Shown here piece after piece: positions 43,561 through 52,005 of a stretch of DNA of 64,000 bases. Within the stretch, counting starts at the first letter, position 1. Each line of letters opens with the position of its first letter. Source of the stretch: CALFVT01 sp039989855 (GTDB taxonomy: Bacteria; Pseudomonadota; Alphaproteobacteria; Caulobacterales; Maricaulaceae); contig JBDXGZ010000023.1 in assembly GCA_039989855.1 (NCBI GenBank), positions 356,810-420,809 on the forward strand, in the 5' to 3' direction. The position numbers were made by a program, and so were the translations under genes. The notes under the pieces were generated by a model. It ran no database searches, was not told the DNA's origin, and saw only the letters and a list, made by a program, of their open reading frames with translations.

Positions 43561-44736
43561 TTATTTAAACATATCCAATTTACCGGCTTTTTGTGCCGCA
43601 AGGTAGTAGAATGTAACCCGGTCTTTAAATCGAACAGGTTTCATTTGCGTGCAAACATCTTTCGCTAACTCTAACTGACCCGACGATAGTTTTAGCTTCT
43701 TTGTAATGAAGCCTTTAGCCACGCGGTTAACTTCGGCCTCATCAGAACAAGCAACAAGTGATGCATCACGAGTATTTAACGCAGGACCACAATATTTGAT
43801 AATATTGCGTACGGTATCTGCATCTGCGCCTTTGTCAAACTTCTGAACGTTCGTATAATATTTATCGAACTTCTTCTCAGCCGCCGACTTCGCAGGCTTG
43901 CGTGCCGCACCAGACTTAGGTCCAGGTTTTTGACGCGCACGGCCATCTTGAGTTAGCGCACCACGTTTAGTACCCGTCTTTGGTCCAGGCTTCTTGCTCG
44001 ACTTCATGGCACGAGGCGCTGCGCCTTTTGCCAATCCTTTAGCCTGCTTAACCCACTCATCACGCTTAATACGTCCTGGAATTGAGTCGATAATACCTTC
44101 AACCATTTTTACATCAGCCGCTTTCCACGCGCCGATCTGACGGAAGTAGTAAATACCTTTTGAGTTCAAGTCTTTTTCAAACTTCGGTCCAATACCCTTA
44201 ATTAACTTAAGATCATCAGGCGCTCCATCTGTTGGACCGTCCGTATATAGAACCTTCGGCTTAGGGGCGGCTTTTGCCTTAGGAGCGGCCTTTTTCTTAG
44301 GAGCTGCTTTTGCCTTAGGAGCTGCTTTCTTTTTAGCTGGCGCCGGAGCATCAGACAAACGACCCTCAAGATATTTGACGCGTGCTGCAAGATAACGGTT
44401 GCGCCATTCAAGAGCATAACTATCGTCATCCCCACCTGACTTAGCTGTCGCAGCCGTAGCCACGGCAGCACCCGCAGCAGCCGCTGCTAGTTTACCTTTA
44501 AGATCTGACACTTCACCATCACGCGTAGATACAGAACCTTCAAGCTCTTGAACACGTGCGCGAAGACCATTAGCTTCAGCACGTAGCGCGCCTTCACCTT
44601 CAATTGACAGGTCTCCTGCATGAGATTTTCCAAATAAACGCGATAACAAAAAGCCAAGGATTAATCCTAATAGCCCCATAAGAAATAATGGAAGCCAGCC
44701 AAAGCATGTTAAATATGATAATACACCGTAAATCAT
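43561..44736 (-). CDS. Anchored coiled-coil, HhH and DUF2853 protein
   Basis: A composite 391-aa protein. Residues 5-32 form a membrane anchor; 50-80 a coiled coil (RAEANGLRARVQELEGSV); about 130-160 an Ala/Lys/Pro repeat; about 173-235 a helix-hairpin-helix fold with DLKLIKGIGPKFEKDLNSKG; about 235-285 a basic linker with two KPGPK motifs; and 288-391 a DUF2853 domain with KYCGPALNTRDASLVACSD. HhH usually binds DNA backbone, but similar domains also occur in protein partners. DUF2853 has no known function. It is 15 bases downstream of an OmpA/BON gene and ends at a strong terminator. Confidence 0.75.
   Translation of the reverse strand: MIYGVLSYLTCFGWLPLFLMGLLGLILGFLLSRLFGKSHAGDLSIEGEGALRAEANGLRARVQELEGSVSTRDGEVSDLKGKLAAAAAGAAVATAATAKSGGDDDSYALEWRNRYLAARVKYLEGRLSDAPAPAKKKAAPKAKAAPKKKAAPKAKAAPKPKVLYTDGPTDGAPDDLKLIKGIGPKFEKDLNSKGIYYFRQIGAWKAADVKMVEGIIDSIPGRIKRDEWVKQAKGLAKGAAPRAMKSSKKPGPKTGTKRGALTQDGRARQKPGPKSGAARKPAKSAAEKKFDKYYTNVQKFDKGADADTVRNIIKYCGPALNTRDASLVACSDEAEVNRVAKGFITKKLKLSSGQLELAKDVCTQMKPVRFKDRVTFYYLAAQKAGKLDMFK
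44254..44340 (-). repeat. In-frame KAAPKAK/KKKAAPK repeats
   Basis: About 18-base units resembling GCCTTAGGAGCTGCTTTT recur four to five times, encoding alternating KAAPKAK and KKKAAPK blocks. The composition is like histone H1 tails or the C-terminal tails of some bacterial HU proteins. Slippage in copy number between strains is likely. Confidence 0.7.
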
Positions 44737-44751
44737 TTTATGTGTCCCTTC

Positions 44752-45882
44752 TTATTCGGACTGTTGTGTTATAATAAATTCGATACGACGGTTAGCTGCA
44801 AGGCCTTCTGCCGTTTCGTTTGATGCGATTGGGCGTGTTTCGCCCAAGCCTTGTGCAATTACCCGTTCCGCAGCAACACCTTGAGTTACAAGATAATTGA
44901 CGACAGAGTTTGCACGTGATTCAGACAACCACTGATTATAAGCATCATCACCACGAGAGTCAGTATGACCCACAACGCTGATGTTGTAGCTTGAACATTG
45001 GTTCGCAGCTGACGCCAGATTATTTAAGAGGTCATATGTTTCTGCCCCTCGTAATTCAGCCTTAGACGTTGCAAAATTAATTTTACTATCGCCTTTCAAC
45101 TTATCAAATAATGTTTGGCAGATAGCTTCAGACCGAACTTCACCGACATTAGCTGCAGCAAGGTCAGGCACAGTAATATTAGCCGCACCAGTATATCCAT
45201 TAGGAACAGCAACAACCGATACGTTAACTGAGTCTCTCACAGCACTATCACGTGTAAGTCCTGTTAACAGAACCTGCGTATTTTCAATAGATAGCTTACC
45301 ATTATCAAGTTTTGAAAGATCACCCAGTTTTGCATCGAGAAGATTATCCCAAGATGCATTCGGCGCTCCAGCTGCAATGCGAATTTTATTATCCGTAACA
45401 TTAGAGAACTTAGCCTTAGCACTCGCCAATACAGCACGTTTGCTTACAGGGCTTCCAACAAAACCTTTCAACACAACACCGCCATCGTCAGACTTAACTG
45501 CCTCAAAAGTATAAGGTGATTGCGTACGAAGTTTTGGTTTCGGCGGAGCCGCTTTAACCGTCATGTCATGATTGACCTTGTGCCAAACAGCCGACTTACC
45601 TTTAAGCAAAGATGATTGCCCATCGCCACAAGTCTTACATGTTGTTCCCTTAGCGACTGATAAAGCTTTGTCTAAAATTGATTGATTTGGCATTTCACCA
45701 GATAGCTTAGCAACATTGCCATGCATATCAACGTTCGCATTAATTCCCTCAGCAGAAAGTGCTTTCTCTATTGACGCTTTCATATCGGCTGAACGCTGGT
45801 TAGCATTCCATGGCCCAATTAGTGTCAAAAGCAAAGCTGCTAAGGCTATGAGTATTAAACCCCATATCCATTTTGCACCCAT
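44752..45882 (-). CDS. OmpA-family protein with BON-like domain
   Basis: About 376 aa. One N-terminal membrane segment (about residues 4-22) anchors it; a BON-like region follows (SIEKALSAEGINANVDMHGNVAKLSG) with a CKTCG pair after it. The C-terminal OmpA domain (about 260-375) carries ISVVGHTDSRGDD, the peptidoglycan-binding pattern, and RVIAQGLGETRPIASN with NRRIEF. The ATG at 45882 has GGAGGA six bases upstream. The protein likely ties the inner membrane to peptidoglycan. It is followed by the HhH/DUF2853 gene. Confidence 0.85.
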   Translation of the reverse strand: MGAKWIWGLILIALAALLLTLIGPWNANQRSADMKASIEKALSAEGINANVDMHGNVAKLSGEMPNQSILDKALSVAKGTTCKTCGDGQSSLLKGKSAVWHKVNHDMTVKAAPPKPKLRTQSPYTFEAVKSDDGGVVLKGFVGSPVSKRAVLASAKAKFSNVTDNKIRIAAGAPNASWDNLLDAKLGDLSKLDNGKLSIENTQVLLTGLTRDSAVRDSVNVSVVAVPNGYTGAANITVPDLAAANVGEVRSEAICQTLFDKLKGDSKINFATSKAELRGAETYDLLNNLASAANQCSSYNISVVGHTDSRGDDAYNQWLSESRANSVVNYLVTQGVAAERVIAQGLGETRPIASNETAEGLAANRRIEFIITQQSE

Positions 45883-46032
45883 TATAAATCCTCCCAAATA
45901 GTTGCAACTTTTAGGACTTAACTGATTGTAAAAATTTTAGCAATGCACAGAGTTAATTATTTTTAACAGAATGACAGTTGGAAAGTTAGATAATAATTAC
46001 GAACTTATAACCACTAACTAACTTTGTTCATC

Positions 46033-46989
46033 TTATAAAAGACGGGCTTTAGCCGCCTCATATTCGGCTTTCAGCCTGTCAACAATTTGCTGTACGGTCA
46101 TCACCTCATCGACACTTCCAACGCCTTGCCCCGCACCCCAAATATCTTTCCACGCTTTTGCTTCAGTATCACCGCCTGAACCAAAATTCATTGAACTCTT
46201 ATCCGCATCAGGTAGATTATCTGGATCAAGCCCCGCCGCTTCAATTGATGACTTAAGATAATTCCCGTGTATGCCCGTAAATAAGGATGAGTAGACAATA
46301 TCCTCACCGCTAGACGAAACAACGGCGTCCTTATAAGCGTCAGGCGCATTGGCCTCTTTAGAGGCGATAAATAAAGTTCCAATATAAGCTAGATCCGCCC
46401 CCATTGATTGAGCTGCTAATATTGATCCCCCTGTCGCAATAGAGCCAGAGCATAATAAAGGCCCATCATGAAATTGACGAATTTCAGGGATTAAAGCAAA
46501 GGGTGATAAACGCCCCGCATGACCGCCTGCGCCCGTACAAACGGCAATAATACCATCCGCGCCTTCCGATAAAGCCTTCTTAGTATGCCGTATGTTTATA
46601 GTGTCATGCAAAACGATACCACCATAAGAATGAACAGAGTCAAGAACCATGCGAGGTGGCCTCAGACTTGTAATGATGATCGGAACTTCATGCTCTACGC
46701 ATGTACGCATATCGGCCTCCAAACGATTATTAGACGCATGGCAAATTTGATTCACCGCAAACGGCGCAACCTTTTTATTGGGATTCGCCGCCTGATAATC
46801 TGCAAGTTCTTTCTTTATGTATGTAATCCACTCACCTAGTTTTTCTTGTGGCCGTGCATTAAGAGCGGGAAAGGACCCGACAATTCCAGCTTTGCACTGA
46901 GCAATCACAAGTTCTGGCCCCGATAGAATAAACATAGGAGATGCAATAACTGGAAGTTCTAGGTTTTGTAAAATAGGTGGCAAAGCCAT
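46033..46989 (-). CDS. Nitronate monooxygenase family protein
   Basis: FMN-dependent TIM-barrel protein of 318 aa of the 2-nitropropane dioxygenase family. It opens with ELPVIASPMFILSGPELVIAQCKAGIVGSFPALNAR, and has the flavin and active-site segments GADGIIAVCTGAGGHAGRLSPFALIPEIR and GSIATGGSILAAQSMGADLAYIGTLFIASKEA. The GAGGHAG block contains the proposed catalytic histidine. Oxidation of nitronates is the family role; alternative flavin reductase roles cannot be excluded. It stands apart from both neighbours by about 30 and 150 bases. Confidence 0.88.
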   Translation of the reverse strand: MALPPILQNLELPVIASPMFILSGPELVIAQCKAGIVGSFPALNARPQEKLGEWITYIKKELADYQAANPNKKVAPFAVNQICHASNNRLEADMRTCVEHEVPIIITSLRPPRMVLDSVHSYGGIVLHDTINIRHTKKALSEGADGIIAVCTGAGGHAGRLSPFALIPEIRQFHDGPLLCSGSIATGGSILAAQSMGADLAYIGTLFIASKEANAPDAYKDAVVSSSGEDIVYSSLFTGIHGNYLKSSIEAAGLDPDNLPDADKSSMNFGSGGDTEAKAWKDIWGAGQGVGSVDEVMTVQQIVDRLKAEYEAAKARLL

Positions 46990-47018
46990 AAGTTAGTCCT
47001 CAAATATAAATTTTCTAA

Positions 47019-48539
47019 TTATTTACTATCCGCATTGTCGGGACGAAAATCTGTTTCGCTCTCTGACAACATCCAAAGCATGGTCGCCCACGCTGCAACA
47101 TTTTGCGCCACATCATCAGGTTTGATTTTGTCAAATGTATCATCTGGCGTATGATGAAGATCAAAATAATCATAACCGTTTTGTTGCAGGCGAATGGCCG
47201 GCACACCTTGAGCATTCATCGGTATGATATCTGGCCCGCCCGTTGTGGCGCTTGAACTTCGTTTTACACCAAGGGGCTTTAAAGCTAATGCTATCTTATC
47301 GATTTCTGCATTAGCAGCATCCGTCACACCACCCTGCAATTCATAAATCGGTCCTGCGCCAAAATCAGACTCACTCGCAATATAATGCGTTGAAAGACTA
47401 TCTGCATGCTTTTTGGCGTACACGCGGGCACCTAGTAAACCGACTTCTTCGGAGCCAAAGGCCACCATCCGAATGGTGCGCTTAGGCTGTAAGCCAATAT
47501 CTTGTAATAATTTCAACGCACCAAATGTGATGCCGACACCGATACCGTCATCAACCGCACCCGTACCTTGATCCCACGAATCAAGATGCCCGCCAATCAC
47601 GATTATTTCGTCGGGCTTTTCTGACCCAATCAATTCACCAATAACATTTCCAGATTGGACATCACCCAAGGCGCGCGTTTGTAAGTTAAGCGTTGTTGAC
47701 ACAGCCTCATCTCCCGCGCGCTGCAAAATACGCTCAAGTTGATCCGCATCAGGCGCCGATAAAGCGCCAATCGGAATCGGCTTAATTCCGTCTTGGTAAT
47801 TCATTTGCCCCGTATGAGGAAAGCGGTGACTATCCGTTCCAACAGAGCGTATCACAACGGCTAGCGCTCCGCGCTTACTCGCCTCACTTGCACCACGGCG
47901 GCGTTTTTGATTTGCAGGACCATAACCCGCGCCATTGGCAAATTTTTCCATCAAACCTGAGATGAAAACGATCTTACCGTCTAGGCCACCTTCCGGAGAT
48001 TTTTCCAAATCCTCAAATGTTGGAAAATAAGCAATGTCAGCCGTGACGCCTCCGCGCGGAGTCGCGACAGAGCCTCCGAGCGCTGTCACATACATTTTCT
48101 GCGGAAACGGATTATTGACCTCAAAACCTTCTAAGCGGCGGTTCCACCCTTTGATAACAAAGCTTTCAGTTCTTACGTTTTCAAGGCCCGCTGCTTGAAA
48201 GCGGGCTTCGGTCCATTTTCGCGCACGCGCCTCCGCATCACTCCCGCCAAGACGAGGCCCAATTTCGGTGGTTAAACCCTTCGTGAACTCATAAGCAACA
48301 TCATGTGTTTTCGCCGCATTGAATATTTTTTGAATAATCGGGTCGCTTGAGATCCATTCATCCATATTGATCACAATATCCTGCGTTTGAGGCGGCCCAA
48401 GACGATCATTAATTTGCACACCGTCAAGCGCAGGGCGATCTGCACTTGTCTTAGACGTGTCCGTCTCGCCGCTACAGGCTGAGAGCAAAACAAAGCCTAT
48501 AAGCGCGACAGTTGTGCTTAATTTGTCTCTTAACATCAT
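47019..48539 (-). CDS. M28 family metallopeptidase lipoprotein
   Basis: Protein of 506 aa with a lipoprotein signal peptide (lipobox LLSAC, Cys22). The PA-like domain in the middle is followed by the M28 catalytic domain: GGHLDSWDQGTGAVDDGIGV brings the first zinc ligands, FGSEEVGLLGAR the catalytic Glu, and LHHTPDDTFDKI the last zinc ligand. It should be a di-zinc aminopeptidase or carboxypeptidase in the envelope. It diverges from a second M28 gene across about 125 bases. Confidence 0.9.
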   Translation of the reverse strand: MMLRDKLSTTVALIGFVLLSACSGETDTSKTSADRPALDGVQINDRLGPPQTQDIVINMDEWISSDPIIQKIFNAAKTHDVAYEFTKGLTTEIGPRLGGSDAEARARKWTEARFQAAGLENVRTESFVIKGWNRRLEGFEVNNPFPQKMYVTALGGSVATPRGGVTADIAYFPTFEDLEKSPEGGLDGKIVFISGLMEKFANGAGYGPANQKRRRGASEASKRGALAVVIRSVGTDSHRFPHTGQMNYQDGIKPIPIGALSAPDADQLERILQRAGDEAVSTTLNLQTRALGDVQSGNVIGELIGSEKPDEIIVIGGHLDSWDQGTGAVDDGIGVGITFGALKLLQDIGLQPKRTIRMVAFGSEEVGLLGARVYAKKHADSLSTHYIASESDFGAGPIYELQGGVTDAANAEIDKIALALKPLGVKRSSSATTGGPDIIPMNAQGVPAIRLQQNGYDYFDLHHTPDDTFDKIKPDDVAQNVAAWATMLWMLSESETDFRPDNADSK

Positions 48540-48665
48540 GCATTCCTCATTCTTTTCCTACTCGGTAGAACGCTACAATCCCTTTGCCAAGAAAAATAAC
48601 CTTTTCAAACCCCGCAAAGTTGTGGTTTAACACTGCATAATTGAACACCACTGGAAGGATAGCTA

Positions 48666-50330
48666 ATGACATATAGAGCTTTTGCCCTATCATCACTTGC
48701 GACGTTAATGCTTTGGAGCTGCCAAGACGTAGCACCCAAATCAACAGAAGATAGCGTTCAGCAGGCCAAAATTTCGCAAGCCGATATTGGTCGCCGCATT
48801 GAAATGCTCGCCTCTGACGAATTTGAAGGACGCGCACCTAGCACGCCAGGGGGACAAAAAGCCTCTCAATATGTTGCGGATGAAATGAACGCGGCGGGAC
48901 TTTCTCCTGCAGCCAAAGACGGAAGCTTCTTTCAACCCGTGACTTTAACAGAATCTACCACTCTAGAGAGCTCTACCATGAGTCTGTCTAAGGATGGGGC
49001 TGTCTTCCATACCTCAGATCAAAGCACAAATAGTGTCTATTGGAGCAAGCGTCCTAATGCGACCCTATCGGTAAGCGATAGCGACATTGTTTTTGTTGGC
49101 TACGGGGTTGTCGCCCCAGAATATGGCTGGGATGACTATGCTGGCCTCGACGTTGAAGGCAAAACAGTCGTTATGCTTGTCAATGATCCCGGGTTTAGCA
49201 CAAAAGACGATAGCCTTTTTAAGGGCGAGTCTATGACCTATTATGGTCGGTGGACTTATAAATATGAAGAAGCGGGCCGCCAAGGCGCCGCCGCCGCTAT
49301 TGTCATTCATGAAACCGCTCCCGCAAGTTACGGCTGGGGCGTTGTGTCCGGGTCATGGACAGGCGCACAATATGATCTTATCCGCCCGGACGGCGGCGCG
49401 TCTCGGACACATCTCGAAGGGTGGGTTCATTATGACGCCGCGAAAGAAATGTTTGAGTTGGCTGGCCTTGACATAGAAGCGCAAAAGCAAGCCGCCCTGC
49501 AAAAAGGATTCAAGCCTGTGCCTATGACAGGCCTAACCCTCGACGGAACGATCAACCAAACTGTTTCGACAGTTCAATCACGTAATGTGGTTGGGGAGAT
49601 CAAAGGCACAGAGACACCTGATGAATATGTGCTTTATATGGCCCATTGGGATCATCTTGGGAACGGCGCTGACGGCGAAGATCATATCTTCAACGGCGCG
49701 GTTGATAACGCCACAGGGACGGCGGCTATATTAGAAATTGCCAAAGGCTTTGCCGATCAAGGCGCGCCTAAGCGCTCGGCTATATTCGTGGCGGTTACCG
49801 CCGAAGAGTCTGGTCTTTTAGGGTCTGCTTATTATGCAGAAGACCCGATTGTACCACTCAGCAAAACGGTCGCAGGCATTAATATTGACGCCATGTTGCC
49901 AATTGGCCGCACGGAAGATGTCATTGTTGTCGGGGCTGGCGCATCTCAGCTCGAGGACCGCCTCACGGATATTCTAACACCGCGCGGCATGTACACTGTG
50001 CCTGACCCAAAACCACAAGCGGGCTATTACTACCGCTCTGACCACATTAGCCTTGCTAAAAAAGGCGTTCCTATGCTTTACGCTGATGCAGGCCTTAAGC
50101 ACCGTGTCAACGGATTGTCCTACGGCGAAGCCTTTGCAGAGGGCTACACGAATGACCGTTACCACAAAGTTGGCGATGAATATGACAACACATGGGATCT
50201 ATCTGGCATCACGGAAATGACGGAAATTTTCTTTGAGCTTGGCTACGGCATTGCCGATAGTGATGAGTGGCCAAATTGGTACGAAGGCACAGAGTTCCGT
50301 GCCCTATGGGACGACCTCCGAGAGGAATAG
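48666..50330 (+). CDS. M28 family metallopeptidase lipoprotein
   Basis: Protein of 554 aa with a lipoprotein signal (WSC, Cys19) after a GGAAGGAT ribosome site. A PA domain (GYGVVAPEYGWDDYAGLDVEGKTVVML) interrupts the fold, and the zinc ligands lie in MAHWDHLG and FNGAVDNATGTA, the Glu in VTAEESGLLGS, and a further ligand in YYYRSDHISLAKKG. It likely trims peptides at the outer membrane or in the periplasm. Only distantly similar to its divergent neighbour. Confidence 0.9.
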   Translation: MTYRAFALSSLATLMLWSCQDVAPKSTEDSVQQAKISQADIGRRIEMLASDEFEGRAPSTPGGQKASQYVADEMNAAGLSPAAKDGSFFQPVTLTESTTLESSTMSLSKDGAVFHTSDQSTNSVYWSKRPNATLSVSDSDIVFVGYGVVAPEYGWDDYAGLDVEGKTVVMLVNDPGFSTKDDSLFKGESMTYYGRWTYKYEEAGRQGAAAAIVIHETAPASYGWGVVSGSWTGAQYDLIRPDGGASRTHLEGWVHYDAAKEMFELAGLDIEAQKQAALQKGFKPVPMTGLTLDGTINQTVSTVQSRNVVGEIKGTETPDEYVLYMAHWDHLGNGADGEDHIFNGAVDNATGTAAILEIAKGFADQGAPKRSAIFVAVTAEESGLLGSAYYAEDPIVPLSKTVAGINIDAMLPIGRTEDVIVVGAGASQLEDRLTDILTPRGMYTVPDPKPQAGYYYRSDHISLAKKGVPMLYADAGLKHRVNGLSYGEAFAEGYTNDRYHKVGDEYDNTWDLSGITEMTEIFFELGYGIADSDEWPNWYEGTEFRALWDDLREE

Positions 50331-50341
50331 TTACACACCTC

Positions 50342-51070
50342 ATGCAAACTATCATCTGCATGAAATGGGGAACGCGCTATGGGTCTGATTTTGTTAATCG
50401 GCTCTGGCGCGCTATCCAACGTAATACGGCACGCCCAACGCGTCTCGTTTGCTTCACCGACAACCCAAACGGTGTTGACGAGGCCGTAGATTGCCTTCCC
50501 CTACCCGAGATCAACTTGCCTAAGACGCTCATTAATACGCCTTGGCGTAAACTCGCGGTCTGGCAAGACCCTCTCGCCGACCTACAAGGAGATGTGCTCT
50601 TCCTCGACCTCGACTTGGTAATTACAGGTAATCTCGACGAGTTGTTCGACTTTGAGGCGGGTCGTTACTGCGTGATTGAAAACTGGACCCAAAAGGGTCA
50701 AGGCAATGGTAACACCTCTTGTTTCCGCTTCCCCGTTGGTAAGTACTCCCATATTTACGACCGTGCGCACAAAGACCCATTGTCAGTCACATCGCAATAT
50801 AGAATTGAGCAGCTTTATATTTCTCGCGAAATCGAGGATATGGTGTTTTGGCCCAAAAGCTGGTGCGTAAGCTTCAAGCACAGCCTTATACCCAAATGGC
50901 CGATGAACTTCTTTAAAGCTCCGCACCTGCCCCGTGACACCCGAATGGTCGCTTTCACAGGCAAGCCCGATCAAGACGAAGCCGCACGCGGGGAATGGCC
51001 CGTCAAGCATTGGATTAAGCGTACTTATAAACACGTTAAACCGACCCCATGGATTCATGAGCACTGGTAA
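50342..51070 (+). CDS. GT-A type glycosyltransferase
   Basis: About 242 aa. The start MQTIICMKWGTRYGSDFVNRLWRAIQRN and LVCFTDN, followed by VLFLDLDLVITGNLDELFDF, contain the DxD-type metal-binding motif of a GT-A fold (GT8-like). PWIHEHW closes the protein. It is a cytoplasmic, soluble transferase of unknown donor and acceptor. The ATG at 50342 lies just after the M28 stop and is preferred to the frame to 50267, which overlaps that gene. It overlaps the next transferase gene. Confidence 0.7.
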   Translation: MQTIICMKWGTRYGSDFVNRLWRAIQRNTARPTRLVCFTDNPNGVDEAVDCLPLPEINLPKTLINTPWRKLAVWQDPLADLQGDVLFLDLDLVITGNLDELFDFEAGRYCVIENWTQKGQGNGNTSCFRFPVGKYSHIYDRAHKDPLSVTSQYRIEQLYISREIEDMVFWPKSWCVSFKHSLIPKWPMNFFKAPHLPRDTRMVAFTGKPDQDEAARGEWPVKHWIKRTYKHVKPTPWIHEHW

Positions 51071-51884
51071 CCTTCCGACCACACACCCAACCATTGGTAT
51101 GGGAATCCTCAGTTGGCGCGGGGCTGCCAGTTTGGAGCATGCCCTCTCGACCTATGAAAGTGCGGGCCTGTTTGATCTATTTGATGAGCGAGTCATTATC
51201 CTGCCCGAACCCGATGGGGCCGTAAAATCAATCGCCGCACACCATCCTTTACAGGCCCATGAATTCCCCAAAAACCTTGGTATAGCCGGCGGTATGCAGG
51301 CTGTCGCCGAGGCTTTAACAACCGACTATGTTTTATTTTTAGAAAACGACTGCCCCCTTATCGCGTCTCTTAGTGACGCAAAGGCCCAACTGGAGCTATC
51401 CCTTCAAGCCCTAGAGGCTGGCGTCTGTTTCATAGCTCGCCTGCGAAGCCGTCTTAACCCGGGTGAACTTTTCACAACCCTACCAAAATATGAGCGTTAT
51501 TGGGGCGATGGCCTTACTCCGAAAATGAGGCGCGCATTAAGACCTGCAAAAGCGTCCCGTCTGTCAGGTACGGCTGTTTATTCCGTATCACATCCCCACG
51601 AGCGCCACCCAGATGTTATCAAAAAATATAGCGAGAATTCCTATATCGTATCGCCTAAAGCTATGCCTTGGACTAACCAATCCATCTTAATGAAACGTCG
51701 TGATTTCTTGGATGTCATTTTGCCCTATGTGCTCGCGCAACCCCTCTCACGAGCGGTAAACGGCTTTCACAATGTTGAAATAGAGCTAAATCGCACTAGT
51801 TTTTGGGTAAATTCAAACTTCGGCACCCTATGTCCAAAAGGATTATTTACCCATAAGCGTTTTGGGGACCGTGGATATAGATAA
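51057..51884 (+). CDS. GT-A type glycosyltransferase
   Basis: About 275 aa. It opens IGMGILSWRGAASLEHALSTYESAGL, resembling the beta-1 strand region of a GT2-type transferase, and has NLGIAGGMQAVAEALTTDYVLFLENDCPL, where the END motif takes the place of DxD. The second half (ERYWGD, SYIVSPKAMPWTNQSI) is not assigned. The ATG at 51057 overlaps the preceding stop by 14 bases. Together the pair may decorate one envelope glycan. No polymer export genes are adjacent. Confidence 0.65.
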   Translation: MSTGNLPTTHPTIGMGILSWRGAASLEHALSTYESAGLFDLFDERVIILPEPDGAVKSIAAHHPLQAHEFPKNLGIAGGMQAVAEALTTDYVLFLENDCPLIASLSDAKAQLELSLQALEAGVCFIARLRSRLNPGELFTTLPKYERYWGDGLTPKMRRALRPAKASRLSGTAVYSVSHPHERHPDVIKKYSENSYIVSPKAMPWTNQSILMKRRDFLDVILPYVLAQPLSRAVNGFHNVEIELNRTSFWVNSNFGTLCPKGLFTHKRFGDRGYR

Positions 51885-52005
51885 TTATTCCTCCCTATGA
51901 AAAGAAAATATTCCCACATGAGGCGAATTATGTAGATTTATTTTATGTTTAAGTTCTATAGTCATTTTAAATAAAAATACTCTCTCTGCGCGGGAATACA
52001 CAGCC

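Noticed and set aside
44202..44471. Basic, Arg/Lys-rich minus-strand frame of 89 codons
   Set aside because: Alternative frame of the KAAPK repeat; no start context.
48547..48837. Minus-strand frame of 96 codons in the divergent M28 gap
   Set aside because: It covers the promoter gap and the signal peptide of the plus-strand peptidase; no family features.
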